A stretch of DNA of 64,000 nucleotides, taken from Ectobacillus panaciterrae DSM 19096. Its GTDB lineage: Bacteria; Bacillota; Bacilli; Bacillales; Bacillaceae_G. The stretch covers positions 1-64,000 of the forward strand of contig NZ_KE387248.1 of the NCBI RefSeq assembly GCF_000430785.1, written 5' to 3'. Positions 58,090-64,000 of the stretch are shown one piece after another. Numbering within the stretch: the stretch's first letter is position 1; each line of letters opens with the position of its first letter. A program made the position numbers and the translations under genes. The notes under the pieces are model-generated. The model saw nothing but the letters and a program-made list of their open reading frames with translations. It ran no database searches and was not told the origin of the DNA.

Positions 58090-58262
58090 GAGCGGCCGAG
58101 ATGTTTCTTCAGCTTTTTTACATCCTGCAGCGAAATGCCAAACTCGGATGCAAGCTCCATAGACGTGACATTGTTCTCTTTTGACACAAAATCATCGAAG
58201 TTCACATTGAAAAGCTGATTGGCACTGTTCATTACACTGTTTGCTTTGTCGTTCATTCGCAT
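58086..58262 (-). CDS. yrzK: YrzK-like small protein
   Basis: 58 residues: MRMNDKANSVMNSANQLFNV, NFDDFVSKENNVTSMELASE, FGISLQDVKKLKKHLGRS. The C-terminal half has the shape of a helix-turn-helix. It matches, from memory, the B. subtilis small gene yrzK between hisS and dtd; function unknown. Start ATG 58262 behind GAGGGGGACG. Its stop lies in the -35 box of the hisS promoter. Confidence 0.75.
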   Translation of the reverse strand: MRMNDKANSVMNSANQLFNVNFDDFVSKENNVTSMELASEFGISLQDVKKLKKHLGRS

Positions 58263-58332
58263 AATACGTCCCCCTCATTCTATATAGTCCTATTTGTTAT
58301 TATTCCAGTTTTTTGAGGGACGTATTCGTTAA

Positions 58333-58370
58333 AACAAAAAATCCTCCCACTCTGGAGGATTTTTTTTAAA
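58333..58370. terminator. Bidirectional terminator upstream of yrzK
   Basis: AAAATCCTCC / GGAGGATTTT stem (loop CACTCT) with a TTTTTTTT tail on the plus strand. Confidence 0.75.
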
Positions 58371-58404
58371 GACTAGAAATTATAAAATTTTGCGGCAATG
58401 ATCC

Positions 58405-58560
58405 TTATTACTTTCTTGCTTTCGAAACCCGTGATGCTTGCAGTATATGACATACAAAAGAGCAAACCTTCCTGCCTAGTCAAAGAGGGCATCTCAAAGG
58501 CTTTGACCGTTAACGCAGCAGACGCTCTATTCCCGCCTAAAAAACCGAGCACAGGATACC
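58405..58560 (+). repeat. Second dispersed repeat family, copy 3
   Basis: Contains AGCAAACCTTCCTGCCTAGT followed by CAAAGAGGGCATCTCAAAGG and CTTTGACCGTTAACG, then AAAAAACCGAGCACAGG. Matches the copies at 23921-24110 (inverted) and 41850-42010. Sits beyond the dtd stop. Confidence 0.75.
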
Positions 58561-58570
58561 CGCTTTTTAC

Positions 58571-59011
58571 CTATTTGCTTTCAATGATTAACGTTACCGG
58601 TCCGTCGTTCAATAAACGAACGTCCATCATCGCGCCGAACTCGCCTGTTTCCACATGCAAGCCTTGCTTTTCCAGCTCTTTATTAAACACATCATAAATG
58701 CGCTTCGCATAATCCGGCTTTGCAGCATCCATAAAGTTCGGGCGTCTTCCCTTTCGGCAGTCTCCGTATAAGGTAAACTGCGAAACCGATAAAATTTGGC
58801 CCCTGATGTCTAGAACGGAGTGATTCATTTTGCCGCCTTCGTCCTCAAAGATACGCAGGTTCGCTATTTTTTCTGCGACATATGCTGCATCGCTTTCTGT
58901 ATCTTCATGCGTAACCCCGACGAGCAATGTGAGTCCAAACGGAATGCTGCCGACAATCTCATTGTTTACTGTAACGGATGCTTCTTTTGAACGCTGTACA
59001 ACTACTCTCAT
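58571..59011 (-). CDS. dtd: D-aminoacyl-tRNA deacylase
   Basis: Removes D-amino acids (and glycine from tRNA-Ala) from mischarged tRNAs. 146 residues: [16 protein letters not shown], the [17 protein letters not shown] motif and the [12 protein letters not shown] motif with the cis Gly-Pro. 11 bp after relA. Confidence 0.97.
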   Translation of the reverse strand: MRVVVQRSKEASVTVNNEIVGSIPFGLTLLVGVTHEDTESDAAYVAEKIANLRIFEDEGGKMNHSVLDIRGQILSVSQFTLYGDCRKGRRPNFMDAAKPDYAKRIYDVFNKELEKQGLHVETGEFGAMMDVRLLNDGPVTLIIESK

Positions 59012-59022
59012 AACCTTCTCCT

Positions 59023-61212
59023 TTAGTGCATTAATCGACGTACTGCATAAATATCGCGCACTTGCTTGATTCGTTCGACTACTTTCTGCAGATGGTGCAC
59101 ATTCTGGATGGAAATGGACATATGGATTGTAGCCATTTTGTTTCGATCGCTGCGTCCTGACACAGCAGAAATATACGTTTTTGTTTCATTTACAGCCTGC
59201 AGCACTTCGTTTAATAAGCCTCCGCGGTCATAACCGGAAATTTCAATATCGACATTGTATTCGAGTTCTTTTTCCGGATCGTTTTCCCATTCTACGTCGA
59301 GAAGACGATCTTTCGCTTCTTCTGTATGAACGTTTACACAATCTGCACGATGAATGGAAACCCCTCGTCCTTTTGTGATATATCCGATAATATCATCTCC
59401 CGGAACAGGATTGCAGCATTTAGAAACACGAATCAGCAAATTGTCTACGCCGTTTACCTTAATGCCGGAATCGCGCTTGCGGATTTTCATCGGCTTGCGC
59501 ACTTCTGTGATCGTTTCTTGCAGAAGCTGCTCTTCCTCGCGCTTTTTGCGGAACTTATCAGTTAAACGAGTTACAATTTGAGCAGCCGTAATACCGTTAT
59601 AGCCGACGGCCGCATACATTTCCTCATCGTTCGGGAAATTAAATTTATCTGCGACGCGCTTTAAGTTTTCCGATGTTAATACTTCTTTTAAATCATAATC
59701 CAAATTGCGCAATTCTTTTTCAATAAGCTCTTTTCCTTTTTCGATGTTCTCTTCACGGCGCTGCTTTTTAAAGAATTGACGAATTTTATTTTTTGCATGG
59801 GACGTTTGTGCCAGCTTCACCCAGTCCTGGCTCGGACCGTATGAGTGCTTGGACGTTAAAATCTCTACAATGTCCCCTGTTTTCAATTTATAATCCAGCG
59901 GCACCATTTTCCCATTTACCTTCGCGCCGATTGTTTTGCTTCCGATTTCGGAATGGATGCGGTACGCGAAGTCGATTGGAACAGAGCCAAGCGGCAATTC
60001 AATGACGTCTCCTTTTGGCGTAAAGACAAACACCATATCAGAGAATAAATCGATTTTTAACGATTCCATAAACTCTTCTGCGTTAGAGGCATCGTTTTGC
60101 CATTCTAAAATTTGGCGGAACCACGTAAGTTTCTTTTCAAGCGTTTCGTTTTCTGTCGCCACTTCTTTGCCTTCTTTATATGCCCAGTGAGCGGCAATCC
60201 CGTACTCAGCGATGCGATGCATTTCCTTCGTACGGATTTGCACTTCAAGCGGATCGCCTTTTGGGCCGATTACAGTTGTATGAAGAGACTGGTATAGGTT
60301 CGCCTTTGGCATCGCAATATAATCTTTGAAACGTCCCGGCATCGGCTTCCAGCACGTATGAATAATGCCAAGCACTGCATAGCAGTCTTTAATGCTGTTA
60401 ACAACAACACGCACAGCAAGCAAATCATAAATTTCATTGAACTGCTTATTTTGCATAACCATTTTCCGATAAATGCTGTAAATGTGCTTTGGACGTCCCG
60501 AAATTTCAGCATGAATCGTCACTTCACCGAGTTTCCCCCGAATCTCTTGCATGACTGTGTCCAAATACTCTTCGCGCTCGGCACGCTTTCGCTTCATCAA
60601 ATTTACGATGCGATAATATTGCTGCGGATTCAAATAACGAAGCGATGTATCCTCAAGCTCCCATTTGATGGTATTGATCCCCAGACGGTGCGCCAAAGGA
60701 GCAAAAATTTCCAACGTCTCGTTTGCGATGCGGCGCTGCTTTTCTTGCGGCAAGTGCTTTAACGTTCTCATGTTATGCAAGCGGTCCGAAAGCTTAATCA
60801 AAATCACGCGAATGTCTTGCGCCATAGCGACGAACATTTTCCGATGATTTTCCGCCTGCTGTTCCTCGTGTGATTTATACTTAATCTTTCCGAGTTTCGT
60901 TACGCCATCTACCAGCATTGCAACTTCTTTATTGAACGCGCGCTCTAAATCCTCAAGAGTCACTTCTGTATCTTCCACTACATCGTGCAGAAAACCGGCG
61001 GATACAGTCGCAGGATCCATTTTCAAATCGACTAAAATGCCAGCCACTTGAATGGGATGAATAATATATGGCTCCCCTGATTTCCGATATTGTTCACGAT
61101 GAGCATCACGGGCAAATTCATATGCACGCTTTACAATTCCTGTATCTTCTTTTAAGTATTGACTTGCTTTTTCCAACACCTGTTCAGCTGTTAGCACTTG
61201 TTCATTCGCCAT
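59023..61212 (-). CDS. relA: Bifunctional (p)ppGpp synthetase/hydrolase Rel
   Basis: 729 residues. HD hydrolase domain with intact HDVVEDTEV, synthetase domain (around 240-340, including [18 protein letters not shown]), TGS domain ([20 protein letters not shown]), zinc-finger-like segment with [15 protein letters not shown], and a C-terminal ACT domain. The intact HD motif indicates both synthesis and hydrolysis of the stringent alarmone. Ends 11 bp before dtd. Confidence 0.96.
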   Translation of the reverse strand: MANEQVLTAEQVLEKASQYLKEDTGIVKRAYEFARDAHREQYRKSGEPYIIHPIQVAGILVDLKMDPATVSAGFLHDVVEDTEVTLEDLERAFNKEVAMLVDGVTKLGKIKYKSHEEQQAENHRKMFVAMAQDIRVILIKLSDRLHNMRTLKHLPQEKQRRIANETLEIFAPLAHRLGINTIKWELEDTSLRYLNPQQYYRIVNLMKRKRAEREEYLDTVMQEIRGKLGEVTIHAEISGRPKHIYSIYRKMVMQNKQFNEIYDLLAVRVVVNSIKDCYAVLGIIHTCWKPMPGRFKDYIAMPKANLYQSLHTTVIGPKGDPLEVQIRTKEMHRIAEYGIAAHWAYKEGKEVATENETLEKKLTWFRQILEWQNDASNAEEFMESLKIDLFSDMVFVFTPKGDVIELPLGSVPIDFAYRIHSEIGSKTIGAKVNGKMVPLDYKLKTGDIVEILTSKHSYGPSQDWVKLAQTSHAKNKIRQFFKKQRREENIEKGKELIEKELRNLDYDLKEVLTSENLKRVADKFNFPNDEEMYAAVGYNGITAAQIVTRLTDKFRKKREEEQLLQETITEVRKPMKIRKRDSGIKVNGVDNLLIRVSKCCNPVPGDDIIGYITKGRGVSIHRADCVNVHTEEAKDRLLDVEWENDPEKELEYNVDIEISGYDRGGLLNEVLQAVNETKTYISAVSGRSDRNKMATIHMSISIQNVHHLQKVVERIKQVRDIYAVRRLMH

Positions 61213-61367
61213 GGAATCACCTTTTTATAAAAATTAATCCTGCTGATTACACTAATTATATATTTCACCATTATAACGCAATTGCTGCAAATTGTGAAAA
61301 GGAAAGAAATTGCATCACCCGCGAGACCAAAATAGAAAAAGAGCACTCTTATCGAGTACTCAAAAAA
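61213..61367. promoter_or_regulatory. apt-relA gap
   Basis: 155 bp of AT-rich DNA. A small hairpin GAGCACTCTTATCGAGTACTC near the apt stop (about 61340-61362) probably terminates apt transcripts on the minus strand. No further gene seen. Confidence 0.4.
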
Positions 61368-61880
61368 TCAGTATGTCATCAGCGTCAATACATCATATCC
61401 GTCAAGTTGGTTCCTGCCGTCCAAGTAGGAAAGTTCTACTAAGAAAGCAATTCCCGCTACTACGCCGCCAAGCTCCTCTACAAGCTTAATTGTTGCCTCA
61501 ATCGTGCCGCCTGTTGCAAGCAAGTCATCAGTAATGAGCACGCGTTGTCCCGGACGAATCGCATCCTTGTGAATTGTTAATACGTCTTTGCCGTACTCTT
61601 TGCCGTACTCTACTTTTGCAACCTCGCGCGGAAGCTTGCCTTCTTTGCGTACAGGCGCAAAACCGACGCCTAAAGCGTAAGATACCGGACAACCGATAAT
61701 AAATCCGCGTGCTTCCGGTCCTACTACAAGATCAATTTGCTTTTCTTTTGCAAATTCCACAATGCGGTCAGTCGCCGCTTTGTATGCCGCGCCGTCGTTC
61801 ATTAACGGAGTAATATCTTTAAAGACAATTCCTTCCTTTGGATAATCCGGTACAATTGCAATATATTGTTTCAAATCCAT
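61368..61880 (-). CDS. apt: Adenine phosphoribosyltransferase
   Basis: Converts adenine and PRPP to AMP in purine salvage. 170 residues: [27 protein letters not shown] and the PRPP loop [20 protein letters not shown]. Overlaps recJ by one base. Confidence 0.97.
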   Translation of the reverse strand: MDLKQYIAIVPDYPKEGIVFKDITPLMNDGAAYKAATDRIVEFAKEKQIDLVVGPEARGFIIGCPVSYALGVGFAPVRKEGKLPREVAKVEYGKEYGKDVLTIHKDAIRPGQRVLITDDLLATGGTIEATIKLVEELGGVVAGIAFLVELSYLDGRNQLDGYDVLTLMTY

Positions 61881-64000
61881 TACTTAAATGCCTCCTCATG
61901 TGTAAAAGAACCGTTCTTCATATTATGAAACCATGCCTTCAGCTGTTGATACGTGGAATACACCAATTCTTTTTCCAATTGTAATTGATTTATTTTTTCA
62001 CGATACGTTACCGATTCTGTTAAATCTCGTTTTTGTGTTTGATTTGATATAAAAATCACACCATCTTTTATTTTAACAAATTCCAGCTCAAAAAACACCA
62101 TTGTCATAAAATTTACTGTATCTTTCGACCAGCCTTTATGCTGACAAAGCTGCGCGCCGTGTTTTACGATAGAAAACGGAGCTTGCTGGCGTAAAAATGC
62201 ATAATACCATTTGAAGTGCTCTCTTGTCGGCACTGTGCTGAAGGTATGCTGCATTTCTTGATGAAATACCGCATACACCCGATCCGGAAATCCGTGTGAC
62301 AGAAGCTCCTGCAAATGCTTCGTTGTCGGCGGCATATCCAATAACACAATATAAGAGCCTTCTAGATTCAAATGTTTTGCCTCTTTAGCTGAAACAAGAT
62401 GGCTTTCATATCCTGCCAAAGGAATATGAGTGAGCGTTTCTTCACGGAAATATATAATTTTCAGTAAATTCGCCGGCAACGCGGCGAGATGTTTTTCAAT
62501 GTTCCGCATGCTGCGCCAATCAAACAGCTGCCACTGTGTTACGGCAATATCAGAAATCATAAGCTGCGGCTTTCGGAAGTTGTTCCATTCATTAATGGAT
62601 GCCTCACCGACAAGCGATACTGTTGATACCGGCGAGATTTCTTCGGCTGCTTTTCCGAAACCAAACCCAACACTGTCAAGCTTTGTCTGGCCGTCTCGCA
62701 GCGTAAGTTTCAAATGCGATCCGTCAGAACCGATTTGGCGGATGCTCTCCAGCTCCACATCATTCACTTGAATGCGCGGCTTCGGATTTCCTACGCCAAA
62801 CGGGGCAAGCAGCTGCATTTCTTCGATGGCAGACAGCGTGATGTCTTCAAGTGTGCATACGGCATCAATTTTTGTAATCGGAACTAAATCCTGTTCTGTT
62901 AATTGCTTATCTGCCAATTCATTCAGGCGCCGGCGAAGCTCGTCTACATCGTTCATCTCCAATGTCATTCCCGCTGCCATCGGATGCCCCCCAAAATGCG
63001 GCAAAATATCCCGGCAGTCAGATAAATTGGCGAACAAGTCAAACCCCTCAATGCTTCTGGCAGACCCTTTAGCGATGCCTTTTTCCTTATTGATGCTCAA
63101 AATAATCGTCGGGCGATAATAGCGGTCTACAAGTTTGGAAGCGACAATTCCGATAACGCCTGCATTCCAGCCTTCCCTTGCAAGAACAAGCACTTTATTT
63201 TCATTGGGCGGATAATGTGCTTCTACCTCTTGGATAGCCTCGGCAGCGATTTGCTGCACAATTTCTTGACGAAGCTTGTTCAGACCGTCAATTTCTTCCG
63301 CAAGCTCCTTTGCCTCCACAACATCATCTGTTAACAGCAAATGAACAGCAGGTGCCGCATCCTCAAGTCTTCCTACAGCATTAATGCGCGGACCAATCGC
63401 AAACCCGACACTCTCTTCGTTCAGCTCATGCTGCTTGCTGTTTGCCACCTGAAACAGCGCCTGCAGCCCCAGACGTTTTGTTTGCTGAAGCTTTTCAATT
63501 CCCCGCTTTGCAAGCAAACGATTTTCGCCGTGCAACGGCACTAAATCAGCAATTGTGCCGATAACAGCAATATCTAACAGATGCTCCGGCACTCGTCCAA
63601 GCAACGCATGAGCTACTTTAAAAGCAACGCCGACTCCAGCCAAATCCTGAAACGGGTATATACTGTCTTCAAGCTTCGGATGAATAATGGCGTATGCTTC
63701 CGGCAGCTGAAGCGGCGGCTCATGGTGATCTGTAATGATTAAATCCAACCCAAGCTCTTTCGCAAGACGCGCCTCGTTTACGGCAGAAATCCCCGTATCC
63801 ACTGTGATAATGAGAGAAAATCCGGCATCCTTCGCCCAGCGAAATGCCCCTTCATTCGGTCCATATCCTTCTGTAAAGCGATTTGGAATATAGAACTCGA
63901 CCTGTGCGCCAAGCTCCTGTAAAGCAAGAAGCAAAACAGTCGTACTGCTCACTCCGTCTGCATCATAATCGCCAAAAATTAAAATTTGTTCGCCCGTTTC
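61880..64000 (-). CDS. recJ: Single-stranded-DNA exonuclease RecJ, 3' part
   Basis: Runs off the right edge; the frame is open to base 64000 upstream of the visible ATG/GTG codons. DHH motif [13 protein letters not shown] at the edge, then [20 protein letters not shown], the DHHA1 motif [10 protein letters not shown] and a Bacillus-type C-terminal extension. 5'-3' exonuclease used in RecFOR recombination. The last 700 residues are visible. Confidence 0.95.
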   Translation of the reverse strand, partial: ETGEQILIFGDYDADGVSSTTVLLLALQELGAQVEFYIPNRFTEGYGPNEGAFRWAKDAGFSLIITVDTGISAVNEARLAKELGLDLIITDHHEPPLQLPEAYAIIHPKLEDSIYPFQDLAGVGVAFKVAHALLGRVPEHLLDIAVIGTIADLVPLHGENRLLAKRGIEKLQQTKRLGLQALFQVANSKQHELNEESVGFAIGPRINAVGRLEDAAPAVHLLLTDDVVEAKELAEEIDGLNKLRQEIVQQIAAEAIQEVEAHYPPNENKVLVLAREGWNAGVIGIVASKLVDRYYRPTIILSINKEKGIAKGSARSIEGFDLFANLSDCRDILPHFGGHPMAAGMTLEMNDVDELRRRLNELADKQLTEQDLVPITKIDAVCTLEDITLSAIEEMQLLAPFGVGNPKPRIQVNDVELESIRQIGSDGSHLKLTLRDGQTKLDSVGFGFGKAAEEISPVSTVSLVGEASINEWNNFRKPQLMISDIAVTQWQLFDWRSMRNIEKHLAALPANLLKIIYFREETLTHIPLAGYESHLVSAKEAKHLNLEGSYIVLLDMPPTTKHLQELLSHGFPDRVYAVFHQEMQHTFSTVPTREHFKWYYAFLRQQAPFSIVKHGAQLCQHKGWSKDTVNFMTMVFFELEFVKIKDGVIFISNQTQKRDLTESVTYREKINQLQLEKELVYSTYQQLKAWFHNMKNGSFTHEEAFK

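Overview
The window reads as chromosomal DNA of a low-GC, endospore-forming member of the Bacillaceae (Bacillus-like). From about 23.6 kb to the right edge the gene order is the conserved Bacillus block yrhC-mccB-mccA-mtnN-yrrT-yrzA-yrrS-pbpI-greA-udk-trhP2-trhP1-trmR-mltG-yrzB-ruvX-ireB-alaS-yrrI-yrzQ-recD2-yrrB-mnmA-yrvO-cymR-rarA-rsfA-tcdA-aspS-hisS-yrzK-dtd-relA-apt-recJ. The prespore regulator RsfA and a PbpI-type penicillin-binding protein point to a spore former. No species is claimed.

The left 11 kb is accessory and badly eroded. It holds the 5' end of an IS605-type tnpB, a solitary dapA under a lysine riboswitch, and an XRE-cupin regulator divergent from a wrecked azlCD exporter. Next come an amino-acid permease, fragments of a dicarboxylate symporter and of a second threonine dehydrogenase, and an intact tdh-kbl threonine-catabolic pair. 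A second XRE-cupin regulator is divergent from a dead LysE exporter, and a multiply broken sigma-54 activator follows. Five copies of an IS6-family terminal repeat (GGTTCTGGTGCAAA) are scattered through this part, two of them touching stop codons. IS-driven rearrangement is a likely cause of the decay.

From 11.1 to 17.9 kb a tight operon combines an IclR regulator, pxpB, pxpC, pxpA, two membrane proteins (DUF969, DUF979), pcp and an M20 amidohydrolase. It looks like a pyroglutamate salvage pathway: Pcp frees 5-oxoproline from peptides, PxpABC hydrolyses it to glutamate, and DUF969/DUF979 are candidate transporters. A perfect palindrome upstream of iclR is a candidate operator.

From 18 to 23.5 kb lie a C39-type peptidase, an unknown small gene, an IS3 remnant, a HEAT-like membrane protein and a DUF4097 adhesin-like protein, interspersed with repeats. 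The conserved block then covers reverse transsulfuration (yrrT-mtnN-mccAB, with its likely repressor CymR also encoded here), tRNA modification (trhP1/P2, trmR, mnmA, tcdA), aminoacyl-tRNA synthetases with T-box leaders (alaS, hisS-aspS), recombination and repair (ruvX, recD2, rarA, recJ) and the stringent response (relA).

Two dispersed repeat families occupy intergenic gaps: a MITE-like family with 16-bp terminal inverted repeats (seven copies plus remnants, built from shuffled modules) and a roughly 150-bp family (three copies). A tandem array of five repeats at exactly 21-bp spacing lies upstream of rarA. No unmistakable new multi-gene system was found. The strongest candidates for new biology are the DUF969/DUF979 pyroglutamate operon, the 21-bp array and the modular MITE family.
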